Shown one piece after another: positions 20,227-29,234 of a DNA stretch of 64,000 bases (the stretch's first letter is position 1; each line of letters opens with the position of its first letter). The notes below the pieces were generated by a model that saw only the letters and a program-made list of their open reading frames with translations, did not search any database and was not told where the DNA came from. The position numbers and the translations under genes were made by a program. The stretch is from Actinomycetota bacterium. Its GTDB lineage: Bacteria > Actinomycetota > Aquicultoria > Subteraquimicrobiales > Subteraquimicrobiaceae. Where the stretch lies: NCBI GenBank assembly GCA_030018275.1, contig JASEGB010000006.1, forward strand, positions 1 through 64,000, in the 5' to 3' direction.

Positions 20227-20308
20227 TCTCCCCAGCCGTGACGGCTAGATCGCCAGGAGGATGTGGTCGCTTGGATGCTGGTTCGTATGAGCTCGACGGC
20301 TGAGGAGA
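20227..20308. repeat. 13-bp inverted repeat with 56-base loop downstream of the SLH gene
   Basis: TCTCCCCAGCCGT (20227-20239) pairs with ACGGCTGAGGAGA (20296-20308) at 12 of 13 positions. Inside the left arm, GCCGTGACGGC (20235-20245) can form a competing hairpin. No T-run follows, so it is not a plain terminator. It may be a structured RNA or a protein site. The rest of 20191-20541 shows nothing else. Confidence 0.5.
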
Positions 20309-20541
20309 TAACTCAATATCAAGTCTTTGTAGGCGGGTCTTTCCAAACTACCCCATTGGATATTTATTTAGTACTTCCAAATCACCCGCCTCCGGATTCA
20401 GTTTTATGATTAATTGAGTATAAAATTTAGCCAAAACATGGTAATTTAAAGTAATCTTAGGTAACTATGAGTTGCGAATCTTCCCAGCTCAGGTAATGTA
20501 TCATAAACTAACGCAACCCAAGATAATGTGCCCAATTTTAA

Positions 20542-20586
20542 CTTGCAAGGCGGAGGTCGGCGGTTCGAATCCGCTCATCTCCACTT
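20542..20586. repeat. attR: 45-bp direct repeat of tRNA-Ala 3' half
   Basis: Exact copy of 16523-16567, lacking the 5' half of the tRNA, so it is a footprint of integration and not a functional tRNA. Confidence 0.92.
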
Positions 20587-20712
20587 TTTTATTTCTATCT
20601 TCTACGGATACTTCTGGACATCTTGGTCTCCTTTATAATTCCACCTTTTTAACTCGCTTTTGTTTCTGCTATCATAAGGTGAATTGTAAATTTCCTATTG
20701 AAGGGGAACAAT

Positions 20713-21756
20713 ATGCCCGACCGTTTCCTAAAAGCTTGCCGGCGTCAACCCGTCGACTGTACCCCGGTGTGGCTTATGCGCCAAGCCGGCAGGTACCTCA
20801 GGGAATACAGTAAAATACGAAGCAAAACCACATTTTTGACCATGTGCAGAACCCCCGAATTAGCCGCGGAAGTCACCATCTTGCCCGTAGACAAACTTGG
20901 GGTGGATGCCGCAATTCTGTTCTCGGATATACTTCTCCCCGTGGAAGCCATGGGAATAGAATTAGAGTTCGCCGAGGGGAAGGGACCGATCATTCATAAC
21001 CCCATTCGCGATCGATTAAGCGTTGATGCTCTGGTCGTCATGGAACCCGAGGAGGAAGTCCCCTTCGTGATGGAGACCATCCGAATAGTTCGCCGCCATT
21101 TGGAGGGAAGGGTTCCCCTCATAGGTTTTTCGGGGGCACCCTTTACTTTGGCCAGCTATCTGGTGGAAGGGGGACATTCCCGAAATTACATCTACACCAA
21201 GAGCATGATATTCCAGGAGCCCTTAACGTATCACGCCCTCATGGATAAGCTCACCAAGGTTGTGATCTCCTATTTGAATGCACAGATACGGGCGGGAGTC
21301 CAGGCGATTCAAATCTTCGATACCTGGGTCGAGTGTTTAAGCCCCGGCGATTACAGAGAGTATGTGATGCCCTATACCAAACGGGTTATCGATGGATTAA
21401 ACCCTGGGACGGGGAATGAATATGTCCCCCTGATCCATTATGCCAGGGGAGGAGCGATGCTCCTCGAATCGATGAAGGAAGCCGGTGGAGATGTGATCGG
21501 CATCGATTGGCGCATCGATCTGGATGTGGCCTGGGAACGCCTGGGTTACGATGTTGCCATCCAAGGAAACCTCGACCCAACCGTTCTTTTTGCTCCACCG
21601 GAGGAAATCGAAAGGCGAGTGAAGGATATTCTGAATCGGGTAGGCAATAGACCCGGGCATATTTTCAATCTCGGTCATGGTGTTTTGCCCCAGACACCGG
21701 TAGAGCACGTCATCTTCATGGTGGAGGCTGTCCACAAGCACAGCAAAAGGCGGTGA
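20713..21756 (+). CDS. hemE: Uroporphyrinogen decarboxylase
   Basis: Converts uroporphyrinogen III to coproporphyrinogen III. The signature TPVWLMRQAGRYLREY is at residues 17-32, GFSGAPFTLASYLVEGG in the middle, and FNLGHGVLPQTP at the end. ATG 20713 follows AAGGGG and gives 347 residues; a TTG five codons earlier is less likely. It begins a heme operon with hemH, a radical SAM gene and hemY. Confidence 0.97.
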   Translation: MPDRFLKACRRQPVDCTPVWLMRQAGRYLREYSKIRSKTTFLTMCRTPELAAEVTILPVDKLGVDAAILFSDILLPVEAMGIELEFAEGKGPIIHNPIRDRLSVDALVVMEPEEEVPFVMETIRIVRRHLEGRVPLIGFSGAPFTLASYLVEGGHSRNYIYTKSMIFQEPLTYHALMDKLTKVVISYLNAQIRAGVQAIQIFDTWVECLSPGDYREYVMPYTKRVIDGLNPGTGNEYVPLIHYARGGAMLLESMKEAGGDVIGIDWRIDLDVAWERLGYDVAIQGNLDPTVLFAPPEEIERRVKDILNRVGNRPGHIFNLGHGVLPQTPVEHVIFMVEAVHKHSKRR

Positions 21757-21765
21757 AGAACTCGA

Positions 21766-22728
21766 ATGTCGAAAGTCGAAAGTCGAGGACCTAAAATAGG
21801 CGTTCTTCTCCTGGGTTTCGGGGCCCCGGACAGCCTTGAAGCGGTTGAGCCCTTTTTATATAACATCCTTTCCTGTCATGGGGAGATTTTTCCGCTCGAT
21901 TTCAAGAGGCGATTGGAGAAGGTCATCCAACGTTATAGGGAGATTGGCGGGCGCTCGCCCCTTCTTGATATCACGAAGGAGCAGGCGCAGGCAATCGAGA
22001 AGCTGCTAAACATGGGGGACCGTGGCTTTAAGGTTTATATTGCCATGCGCCATTGGCATCCCTATATCCGGGATACGGTTAGAGACATCATCGGGGATGG
22101 GATCAAACGCGTTGTCGTTCTCAGTCTCTCTCCCCAGTACACCAGGATGACCACGGGCTCAGGCATTGAGGAATTGAAGCGGGTGCTGTCTGATCTCAAA
22201 GCCGATCTTGAAGTCACTTACATTGAGAGCTGGCATGATTCACCTTTTTATCTCGATGCTCTGGCGGAGAAAGTCGAGGAGGGATTGGCTTTGTTTGCCG
22301 AGGAGCACCGCGAAAAAGCCCAGGTGATTTTCAGTGCTCACAGCTTGCCCAGGAGGCTCATCGAATGTGGAGATCCTTATTTAAGACACTTGAAGGCCAC
22401 AATTGCTGGGGTTTTGGAGCGCATCGGTCCCATACCATGGCATCTGGCGTTTCAGAGCCGAGGCGGTCCGGGTGAATGTTTGGAACCGGAAATCGATTCC
22501 ATCCTGGACAGACTGGCAAAGGAGGGAAAGCGTGAGGTCCTGATAGTGCCCATAAGTTTTATATCTGACAATGTCGAGATCCTCTACGATATCGACATCG
22601 AGTTGCGCAAACGAGCGGAGTCGAAGGGAATCACGAAATTTCACCGTGCGCCCTCACTTAATGCCTCCCCAAGGTTCATTGAGGCCCTGGCCCAGATCGT
22701 TCTGGAGCATCTCTCAAAGAAAGGATAA
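21766..22728 (+). CDS. hemH: Ferrochelatase (protoporphyrin or coproporphyrin type)
   Basis: Inserts iron into a porphyrin. The catalytic-site histidine is in FSAHSLPRRLIE and the acidic partner in SRGGPGECLEPEID. Length of 320 residues without membrane tail fits the soluble Gram-positive type, which often uses coproporphyrin III. The first residues MSKVESRGP come from a GTCGAAA repeat of the kind seen between genes here, so the native start may have been altered. It is 9 bases after hemE and 7 before the radical SAM gene. Confidence 0.95.
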   Translation: MSKVESRGPKIGVLLLGFGAPDSLEAVEPFLYNILSCHGEIFPLDFKRRLEKVIQRYREIGGRSPLLDITKEQAQAIEKLLNMGDRGFKVYIAMRHWHPYIRDTVRDIIGDGIKRVVVLSLSPQYTRMTTGSGIEELKRVLSDLKADLEVTYIESWHDSPFYLDALAEKVEEGLALFAEEHREKAQVIFSAHSLPRRLIECGDPYLRHLKATIAGVLERIGPIPWHLAFQSRGGPGECLEPEIDSILDRLAKEGKREVLIVPISFISDNVEILYDIDIELRKRAESKGITKFHRAPSLNASPRFIEALAQIVLEHLSKKG

Positions 22729-22735
22729 AAATTTC

Positions 22736-23671
22736 ATGGTGGAAAACCCTCTCTTTTCCAAGAAAAATTTCATTGATAAACCGGGCCTAAATATTCCCTC
22801 TGCCCTTATTTGGCAATTTACCTTAGCTTGCAACTCAAGATGCCTTCACTGTTACGCTAATGCGGGCAAGGCACTTCCCGCCGAACTCAGCAACCAGGAA
22901 GCCCTTATGGTTGCCCAAGAAGTGATTAGAGCGGGCATCCCCAGGGTCATCTTCACCGGAGGAGAACCTTTTCTCCGCTCCGATTTCCCAGAAGTTCTTC
23001 AGCTTTTGAGCGAAAATGGGGTTTCAATGAAGATTGAAACAAATGGAAGTCTCATCGATGAAAATCTTGTGAACTTTTTGGTAAACTTAAATCTTGCTTC
23101 CATAGAAATCAGTTTGGACGGTTCAGGGGCGGAAAGTCATGAGGGATTAAGACCTGGCTCAAGTTGGACTAAGGCGGTAAAGGCCATAAAATTGTTGAGC
23201 GAGGCAGGGATAAAAGTGCAGGTCTTGTTCATCCCAACTCGGATAAATTGCCGTGAAATTGAAGAGACGATTGGGCTCGCCTATTCACTTGCCGTTTCGG
23301 AATTCTTCGTTGGCGAACTTCTTCCCTTTGGAAGAGCCACAAAAAACTGGACTCTTCTTTCGCTTTCTCCTCAAGAGCAGGAGGACTTGGTGAAATTGAT
23401 TTCTAACAACAGTTCCCGGTTTTCCCCTAAAATGAAAATTTTCTTCTTTTCCTTTAAAGAGGAGCTTAAAAAGCTTCTTTCCCAAGAGCCAAAAACGCTC
23501 TTTCTTTCCGCAGACGGAAGAGGAAAAATAAAAGGCTCTCTCCCCTTTTACATCGGAGATATAAGAAAAGAAAGCCTCTTCTCCATTTATGAGAAGATAA
23601 AAAAAGAATGGAGAAACCCAAAGTTAAGGAAGGAAATAGGGAAGTACCTTAAAACCCTTAAGAAAATTTAA
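22736..23671 (+). CDS. Radical SAM protein in the heme operon, AhbD/PqqE-like, without C-terminal cluster
   Basis: The CNSRCLHC motif (residues 38-45) binds the SAM-linked 4Fe-4S cluster, followed by TGGEPFL and IEISLDGS. AhbC/AhbD-type enzymes have a C-terminal SPASM region with several cysteines. Here the matching segment ADGRGKIKGSLPFYIGDIRKESL has none, and only one Cys (INCREIE) lies outside the motif. ATG 22736 follows AAAGGA and gives 311 residues. Its place suggests a step of anaerobic heme synthesis, for example coproheme decarboxylation in place of HemQ. That is inference, and loss of the second cluster argues for caution. Confidence 0.85.
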   Translation: MVENPLFSKKNFIDKPGLNIPSALIWQFTLACNSRCLHCYANAGKALPAELSNQEALMVAQEVIRAGIPRVIFTGGEPFLRSDFPEVLQLLSENGVSMKIETNGSLIDENLVNFLVNLNLASIEISLDGSGAESHEGLRPGSSWTKAVKAIKLLSEAGIKVQVLFIPTRINCREIEETIGLAYSLAVSEFFVGELLPFGRATKNWTLLSLSPQEQEDLVKLISNNSSRFSPKMKIFFFSFKEELKKLLSQEPKTLFLSADGRGKIKGSLPFYIGDIRKESLFSIYEKIKKEWRNPKLRKEIGKYLKTLKKI

Positions 23672-23717
23672 GATGAAAGTCAAACTTTTTCAGAGGTGAA
23701 AGCAGGGGCAAAAGATA

Positions 23718-25130
23718 ATGAAAAGGGTCGTAATCGTCGGCGGCGGGATTAGCGGACTTACCGCCGCATATAAAATCAGGAAGAAGTCCTCTGAGGCTAA
23801 CCTGCCGATTGAAGTTTTACTCATTGAGGAGAAGAAAAGGCTGGGGGGCATATTCCTCACTGAGAAAGCAAATGATTTCCTCATCGAAGGGGGACCGGAT
23901 TCCTTTGAATCGGAAAAACCGCATACCCTGGCTTTAGCTGAAGAATTGGGCATCGCTGAACGAGTGATTGGATGTAATGAGGAGGCACATCTCACCTTCA
24001 TCTTCTGGAATAATAAATTATGGTCGTTGCCTCGGGGACTCTTGGCTCTCGCTCCGACGAGAATTTCTTCAATTTTTCTCTGCCCCCTTCTTTCCTGGTC
24101 CGGCAAGATGCGTGCCCTTCTTGACTTTATGATTCCACCTTTGGGAAACAAAGATGAGGAGATAAGTTTAGCCGAATTTTACAAACGTCGCTTTGGCAAA
24201 GAGGTGTTTGACCGTGTCGTCGAACCTCTTTTGGGTAGTATATATGCTTGTATACCTGAGATAATCAGCATAAAAAGTTGTTGGCCGAGAGCGCTTATTC
24301 TGGAAAAAGAATATGGCAGTCTCCTTCGGGGCATGCTAGCGAGAAGAAAAATGGCGAAGAAAAAGGCAAAACAGAAGCCGGTTTTTATGACTTTCAAAGA
24401 GGGCATGAGTGAGCTCACAAATACTCTTGCGGAACATATCGGAAGCGAAAATTTCATTACCGGGAGAAAACCGGTGAGCTTAAAACAAAATTCGGGGAAA
24501 GGTTTTACACTTCTTCTAGATGATGGAGGGACAATAACCGCCGATGCCTGTATTTTGGCAACTGCACCCTCTTATGCAACTGCGCAAATAGTCCGAAATA
24601 TTGACCCTAGTCTAGCGGATATATTGCTCAAAATACCCTACGTCTCTTCGGCGACAATTTCCCTTGGCTATGAAAGAGAAAAACTTTCACATCCACTTCA
24701 AGGCTTTGGCGTCCTTGTGTCAAGGCAGGAAAAACTGCAGATTAAAGCGATTTCTTGGTCTTCAACTAAGTTTGCTTATCGAGCACCTGAAGGATATGTA
24801 TTGATCAGGTGTTTTATTGGCACTGCCCAGGGTGAAGGAATAGTTTACCAAAGCGATGAAGAAATTTTAAAGGTAGTAAAGGAAGAACTGAAAAAAATTA
24901 TGGGAATCAATAGCGAGCCCATCCTCACAAAAATTTATCGCTGGGAAAATTCCATGCCCCAGTATCTTTTAGGACACGGGGAAAGAGTTAGATTCATTGA
25001 GCAAAGGCTCACTCATAAATATCCAGGACTTTATCTCATCGGCAACGCTTATCATGGTATCGGCATCAACGATTGTATCTACAATGCCACTCAGGCGGCC
25101 GAAGGAACAATAGAATTTCTAGGAAAGTGA
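23718..25130 (+). CDS. hemY: Protoporphyrinogen/coproporphyrinogen oxidase, HemY/CgoX type
   Basis: FAD-dependent amine-oxidase-fold enzyme that aromatises the porphyrinogen. It starts with the FAD motif VVIVGGGISGLTAAYKI; IEGGPDSFESEKP and LYLIGNAYHGIGINDCI are family blocks. The length of 470 residues is normal. With hemH it could serve the coproporphyrin-dependent route. The flavin form of this enzyme normally uses oxygen, which is notable in a genome with Rnf and Hdr genes; another acceptor may be used. Confidence 0.95.
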   Translation: MKRVVIVGGGISGLTAAYKIRKKSSEANLPIEVLLIEEKKRLGGIFLTEKANDFLIEGGPDSFESEKPHTLALAEELGIAERVIGCNEEAHLTFIFWNNKLWSLPRGLLALAPTRISSIFLCPLLSWSGKMRALLDFMIPPLGNKDEEISLAEFYKRRFGKEVFDRVVEPLLGSIYACIPEIISIKSCWPRALILEKEYGSLLRGMLARRKMAKKKAKQKPVFMTFKEGMSELTNTLAEHIGSENFITGRKPVSLKQNSGKGFTLLLDDGGTITADACILATAPSYATAQIVRNIDPSLADILLKIPYVSSATISLGYEREKLSHPLQGFGVLVSRQEKLQIKAISWSSTKFAYRAPEGYVLIRCFIGTAQGEGIVYQSDEEILKVVKEELKKIMGINSEPILTKIYRWENSMPQYLLGHGERVRFIEQRLTHKYPGLYLIGNAYHGIGINDCIYNATQAAEGTIEFLGK

Positions 25131-25175
25131 TTTGGCGGATACTATGCAAGTCCTTATTCGGGAATGGAGGGGAGA

Positions 25176-26003
25176 ATGGATAGTCGACCCCTTGGGGTTT
25201 TCGATTCGGGTGTGGGAGGTCTCACCGTTGTATCTGAAATAATCAAAGGCCTTCCCAACGAGAGCATAATTTATTTTGGGGATACCGCCCGTTTCCCCTA
25301 TGGCTCTAAGAATTCAGATGACTTACAGAGATTTACCTTTGAAATAATCGATTTTCTTCGAGAGGAAGGCATCAAACTTGTGGTCATCGCCTGCAATAGC
25401 GCCTCTTCCGCTGCCTTGGAAGCGGCCCAGAAGCGTTTTGATATTCCCATAGTGGGCGTGATAGAACCAGGGGCAAGAGCCGCGGTTTTGGCCACGCGCA
25501 CTCGTAAGGTCGGTGTGATAGGAACACAAGCCACCATCTCCAGCGGAGCTTATGCTCGAGCTGTGCGCTTATTCGATGCGGGTGTGCAAGTATATTCTCA
25601 AGCCTGTCCGGAACTCGCCGATTTCGTTGAGCGTGGGGAGATATCGGGGCCGAATGTCGAGCGGGTGGTGCGTTGGTATCTCTCTCCATTGATCTCAGCC
25701 GGTGTTGACAGTTTAATTTTGGGTTGCACCCATTATCCCTTGTTAACTGGGGCAATCCAAAAGGTTGTGGGTGATGAGGTAAGGCTCATAAGCTCAGCTA
25801 AAGAAGCCGCCAGGGAATTGAAGGAGCTCTTGGCAATGAAGGGGAGCTTTAGGGAGGGGGAATCTATCCCCTTTTATCGCTTCATTTCCAGTGGTGACCA
25901 AACTCGTTTTCTTGAATTAGGCGAAAGATTTTTGGGTCGAGAGATAAACGCTGTGGAGAGGGTTTCTTTGAAAGAAATAATCCTTCCCGGAGGCGGAGGG
26001 TGA
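25176..26003 (+). CDS. murI: Glutamate racemase
   Basis: Makes D-glutamate for peptidoglycan. Both catalytic cysteines are visible in IACNSASSAAL and LGCTHYPLL, and the N-terminus LGVFDSGVGGLTV is diagnostic. I favour ATG 25176, preceded by GGAGGGG; ATG 25164 is four codons upstream. It has 275 residues. The next gene starts 4 bases after its stop. Confidence 0.97.
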   Translation: MDSRPLGVFDSGVGGLTVVSEIIKGLPNESIIYFGDTARFPYGSKNSDDLQRFTFEIIDFLREEGIKLVVIACNSASSAALEAAQKRFDIPIVGVIEPGARAAVLATRTRKVGVIGTQATISSGAYARAVRLFDAGVQVYSQACPELADFVERGEISGPNVERVVRWYLSPLISAGVDSLILGCTHYPLLTGAIQKVVGDEVRLISSAKEAARELKELLAMKGSFREGESIPFYRFISSGDQTRFLELGERFLGREINAVERVSLKEIILPGGGG

Positions 26004-26007
26004 AGGG

Positions 26008-26547
26008 ATGACCTTTCTCACCAGAGGAGCGATAATAGCTGCACTTTATGCGGCTATTACCATACTTCTAGCCCCCATAAGTTATGGGCCTTTGCAGGTG
26101 CGCGTCTCGGAGGCCTTAACCGTCTTACCTTATTTAGAACCCGCAGCAGTACCTGGTCTCTTTGTGGGGTGCATCTTTGCAAATATCTATGGTGGGCTTG
26201 GACCCTGGGATATATTTGGAGGCTCCCTTCTGACATTGATAGCTGCCTTTCTCACTTGGCAAATTGGCAGGATATTTCGTAAAAGTGCCTCGCCGGTTAT
26301 CCATTATTATTTTGGCCCGCTGCTCGCCTTGCTCCCACCGGTGATCATCAACGCCTTTGGTGTGGCTTGCATCCTCATGGTCGTTCTCAAAGTTCCATAT
26401 TGGATAACCGCGCTATATGTTGGTATCGGTCAAAGCATCGCCGTATACATTCTGGGTTATCCATTGTTGTTGATCCTCCTAAAGGGAGGTTTCCCTACGG
26501 GTCTGTCTAGACTTGAGGGAAGGAAAATACGAAAATTAAAATCGTAG
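26008..26547 (+). CDS. queT: QueT-family transporter (ECF S-component-like)
   Basis: A 179-residue protein with five to six membrane helices. It begins with TRGAIIAALYAAITILLAPI, then QVRVSEALTVLPYLEPAAVPGLFVGC, the QueT/DUF988 signature. QueT proteins bind queuosine precursors and work with a shared ECF energy module. No preQ1 riboswitch is seen, and it is cotranscribed with murI, so regulation by queuosine is not evident. Confidence 0.88.
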   Translation: MTFLTRGAIIAALYAAITILLAPISYGPLQVRVSEALTVLPYLEPAAVPGLFVGCIFANIYGGLGPWDIFGGSLLTLIAAFLTWQIGRIFRKSASPVIHYYFGPLLALLPPVIINAFGVACILMVVLKVPYWITALYVGIGQSIAVYILGYPLLLILLKGGFPTGLSRLEGRKIRKLKS

Positions 26548-26557
26548 GCGAGAAAAA

Positions 26558-27301
26558 TTGGAGTTAATAGTCCTTGGAACATCGGCGGCTTATCCCTATA
26601 AGGGAAAAGCTTGCAGTGGTTATCTCATAAAAGAAGAGAAAACCAATCTTTTGTTGGATTGTGGGACGGGGGTTTTGAGTAATCTTTTTCGCTGGCTCAA
26701 TCCCATGGACCTTAACGTCATCGTGATCACCCATCTCCATACCGATCATTTTTTGGACATTTACCCATTGCGCTATTTTCTTCAATACGATTCCATACCA
26801 TCTTTGCCCCTTAAAGTGCTTGCCCCACCTGGGGCTTCCGATTTCATCTGTCAACTCATTTCGAAAAAGGGGAAAGAACAATTTTTAGAGCTCTTTGCAT
26901 TCTTAAGCATAAATGAGAAGATAAAATTTGAAATCGGACATTTAAAGCTCTATTTCCATCCAGTCCCTCATCTCATTCCTACCTTTGGCGTGAGGGTGGA
27001 GGGGGAAAGAAAACTCGCTTATTCATCCGATTGCTCCTATCATTCAAGCCTGGTAAATCTGGCGCGAGGGGCGGATATGTTTATTTGTGAGGCCACCCTT
27101 CAGCAAAAGGATGCCTCTTTACAGATAGGACATTTAACGGCAAGGCAGGCAGGCGAAATTGCTCAACAAGCGAAAGTAAAAAGGCTCCTCTTGACTCACA
27201 TTTGGCCCGCTTACGACCCACTCATCTCCAAAGCTGAAGCCCAGGAAGCTTTCGATGGCGAAGTAATCTTGGCTGAGGAAAATAGAAGGTATGAAGTATA
27301 A
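26558..27301 (+). CDS. Metallo-beta-lactamase-fold hydrolase, RNase Z-like
   Basis: The zinc motif HLHTDHF lies at residues about 60-66, further ligands in HPVPHLIPTFGVR, YSSDC and LLLTHIWP. The start ELIVLGTSAAYPYKG resembles tRNase Z and related phosphodiesterases, but the extended exosite arm of true RNase Z is not seen. The protein has 247 residues with a TTG start. It may be a phosphodiesterase or an RNA-processing enzyme; the exact substrate is unknown. Confidence 0.85.
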   Translation: MELIVLGTSAAYPYKGKACSGYLIKEEKTNLLLDCGTGVLSNLFRWLNPMDLNVIVITHLHTDHFLDIYPLRYFLQYDSIPSLPLKVLAPPGASDFICQLISKKGKEQFLELFAFLSINEKIKFEIGHLKLYFHPVPHLIPTFGVRVEGERKLAYSSDCSYHSSLVNLARGADMFICEATLQQKDASLQIGHLTARQAGEIAQQAKVKRLLLTHIWPAYDPLISKAEAQEAFDGEVILAEENRRYEV

Positions 27302-27420
27302 TTAAATTTAACCCTGGATATAATTCGTTCACAGGATTTTCTTCCAGCATTTCGTGCTGTTTATCCCAGGTCAATGCAAAATAACTTTGAATTTTGAATT
27401 TGAGATGTGAGGGAGGATAA

Positions 27421-28158
27421 ATGACCAGAGTGGATGGAAGAAAACCCGACGAAATTCGCAAGGTCAATATCGTTAGAAATTTCATTCCTTATGCAGAGGG
27501 TTCGGTCCTTTTTGAGCTCGGGGATACCAGAGTTGTCTGTACCGCGAGCATCGAGGAGAAGGTACCAAGTTTCCTCAAGGATACAGGGCAAGGGTGGGTT
27601 ACTGCGGAATATTCCATGCTTCCCAGGGCTACGGAGATCCGAACTCCTAGAGAATCCACAATGGGTAGGGTCGCCGGACGAACCCAGGAAATTCAACGGA
27701 TGATCGGGCGTTCCCTGAGGTCAGTGGTGGACTTGAAGGCTTTGGGGGAGCTCACAATCTGGATCGATTGCGATGTCATACAGGCCGATGGAGGGACCCG
27801 AACGGCCGCAATCACGGGTTCATTCATCGCTCTCTATGACGCTCTGTATTTCTTATTAAAGCAGAAAAGAATATCGGAAATACCCTTATCCGAATATGTT
27901 GCAGCCACAAGTGTGGGGATAGTGGATGGCGAACTCCGTTTGGACCTATGTTTCCAGGAGGATGCCGGGGCTCAGGTTGATATGAATGTGGTGATGACCG
28001 ATACGGGGAAAATTATCGAAATACAAGGCACGGCCGAAAGATATCCCTTCACGAGGAAGGAATTTCAACAACTCCTTGACCTGGCAGAAAAGGGGATAAG
28101 AGAGCTCATTAAGATTCAAAAGTCGCTTATAGGGGTGGAATTTTCGAAGGATGTTTAA
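27421..28158 (+). CDS. rph: Ribonuclease PH
   Basis: Phosphorolytic 3'-5' exoribonuclease for tRNA 3'-end maturation. Visible blocks are [41 protein letters not shown] and [19 protein letters not shown]. Length of 245 residues is normal. It overlaps the downstream ITPase gene by 8 bases, the common rph-rdgB pairing, and lies just upstream of a tRNA cluster. Confidence 0.97.
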   Translation: MTRVDGRKPDEIRKVNIVRNFIPYAEGSVLFELGDTRVVCTASIEEKVPSFLKDTGQGWVTAEYSMLPRATEIRTPRESTMGRVAGRTQEIQRMIGRSLRSVVDLKALGELTIWIDCDVIQADGGTRTAAITGSFIALYDALYFLLKQKRISEIPLSEYVAATSVGIVDGELRLDLCFQEDAGAQVDMNVVMTDTGKIIEIQGTAERYPFTRKEFQQLLDLAEKGIRELIKIQKSLIGVEFSKDV

Positions 28159-28756
28159 GATCATAATTGCCAGCAAAAATGAGGGCAAAATAAGGGAAAT
28201 CAAAGAGATCCTCAATTTGCCTCATGTGAAATTCCTGACTTATAAGGATCTTAATGATTGGCCGGAAATGAGGGAGACCGGAAAATCCTTTGCTGAGAAC
28301 GCGATCCTTAAGGCGAAGACGTTGGTCGACCGATTTAAAATGGCTGCCCTGGCCGATGATTCCGGGCTTGAGGTCGACGCACTAGGGGGTGCACCGGGTA
28401 TATTATCCGCTCATTACGCTGGCTCTCGTTGTTCAAGCGAGGAAAACAATGCCAAATTGCTTCGGGAACTCAGAGATCACCCAACGCCGCAAAGGAGAGC
28501 TCGTTTTAGATGTTATGCGGCACTGGCTACGCTGGAAGGGAAGATATTTGTGACCGAGGGGACTTGCGAGGGGTACATCGCCTTTGAACCAGTGGGATCT
28601 GGAGGTTTTGGATACGACCCCATTTTCATCCCCTTGGGGCGCGATAAAACATTGGCGGAACTGTCAACTCAGGAAAAGAACAAGATTAGTCATAGGGGAC
28701 AAGCTTTTACAAGGATGCGACAAATATTGGAGGAGAGAATCGGCAAATGGCTTTAA
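28151..28756 (+). CDS. rdgB: XTP/dITP diphosphatase
   Basis: Removes non-canonical purine nucleotides such as dITP and XTP. The start [18 protein letters not shown], then [19 protein letters not shown] with metal ligands, and [11 protein letters not shown] and [10 protein letters not shown] are family signatures. It has 201 residues and is coupled to rph by overlap. Confidence 0.97.
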   Translation: MFKIIIASKNEGKIREIKEILNLPHVKFLTYKDLNDWPEMRETGKSFAENAILKAKTLVDRFKMAALADDSGLEVDALGGAPGILSAHYAGSRCSSEENNAKLLRELRDHPTPQRRARFRCYAALATLEGKIFVTEGTCEGYIAFEPVGSGGFGYDPIFIPLGRDKTLAELSTQEKNKISHRGQAFTRMRQILEERIGKWL

Positions 28757-28767
28757 CCGCTGTTAGC

Positions 28768-28796
28768 TTGCTACATTCATATATTTATTTTATACT
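28768..28796 (+). promoter_or_regulatory. Promoter of the tRNA cluster
   Basis: TTGCTA (28768-28773) and TATACT (28791-28796) with 17 bases between, 14 bases before tRNA-Pro. Confidence 0.6.
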
Positions 28797-28810
28797 TACA
28801 ATTGGTCAAA

Positions 28811-28888
28811 CGGGGTGTGGCGCAGCTTGGTTAGCGCGCTTGCTTTGGGAGCAAGAGGTCGGAGGTTCAAATCCTCTCACCCCGACCA
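28811..28888 (+). tRNA. tRNA-Pro(TGG)
   Basis: Acceptor CGGGGTG pairs with CACCCCG, anticodon loop TTTGGGA carries TGG, and ACCA is encoded. Its 3' 28 bases plus one further base are repeated at 29082-29110. Confidence 0.97.
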
Positions 28889-29110
28889 ACCTTTGGCAAG
28901 CAATCGCTTGATAGCATTCTGAGCTTAGCGAGGATGATGCGGAGCGAAGTGGATTTGAAGCTCCGAAGGGGGTATATTTTTCGGGGGAAGGATTCCCCCG
29001 AATCATTCGTAGGGAAGGGTGGAATCGGCGGGAGACCGTGAGGTTTCTCGTTCCGAAAGCGAGCTTGAAAAGCGAGCGTGAGGAGGTTCAAATCCTCTCA
29101 CCCCGACCAA
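28861..29110. repeat. 29-bp direct repeat of the tRNA-Pro 3' end flanking 192 bases
   Basis: 28861-28889 and 29082-29110 are identical. The 192 bases between contain a perfect hairpin, TTCGGGGGAA, GGA, TTCCCCCGAA (28980-29002). No gene is seen. It may be the scar of a nearly completely deleted tRNA-integrated element or a small duplication. The second copy lacks the rest of the tRNA. Confidence 0.75.
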
Positions 29111-29158
29111 AAATCGGTGAACGGTCAAAGGTGAACAATTCGCGGAGCGAATTTATAG

Positions 29159-29234
29159 GCGGATGTAGCTCAGTTGGTAGAGCATCAGCCTTCCAAGCTG
29201 AGGGTCGCGGGTTCAAGTCCCGTCATCCGCTCCA
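29159..29234 (+). tRNA. tRNA-Gly(TCC)
   Basis: Acceptor GCGGATG pairs with CATCCGC, anticodon loop CTTCCAA with TCC, discriminator T and encoded CCA. A hairpin AATTCGC-GGA-GCGAATT (29137-29153) lies six bases upstream. Confidence 0.97.

Larger units (their letters stand above)
16523..20586. mobile_element. Integrated element in tRNA-Ala, 4.0 kb, probably immobile
   Basis: It is bounded by 45-bp direct repeats made from the tRNA-Ala 3' half, the classic signature of tyrosine-recombinase integration. Inside are a frameshifted integrase next to attL, about 730 bases without clear genes, and one large secreted SLH protein gene. No replication, conjugation or phage structural genes are seen. The size equals one cargo gene plus a dead integrase, so the element is either a deletion remnant or a satellite needing a helper recombinase. 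Confidence 0.85.

Noticed and set aside
28889-29158. Possible extra tRNA genes between tRNA-Pro and tRNA-Gly, suggested by a T-arm and CCA at 29082-29108
   Set aside because: Only the 3' end of tRNA-Pro is repeated; no acceptor 5' half, D arm or anticodon arm can be folded upstream.
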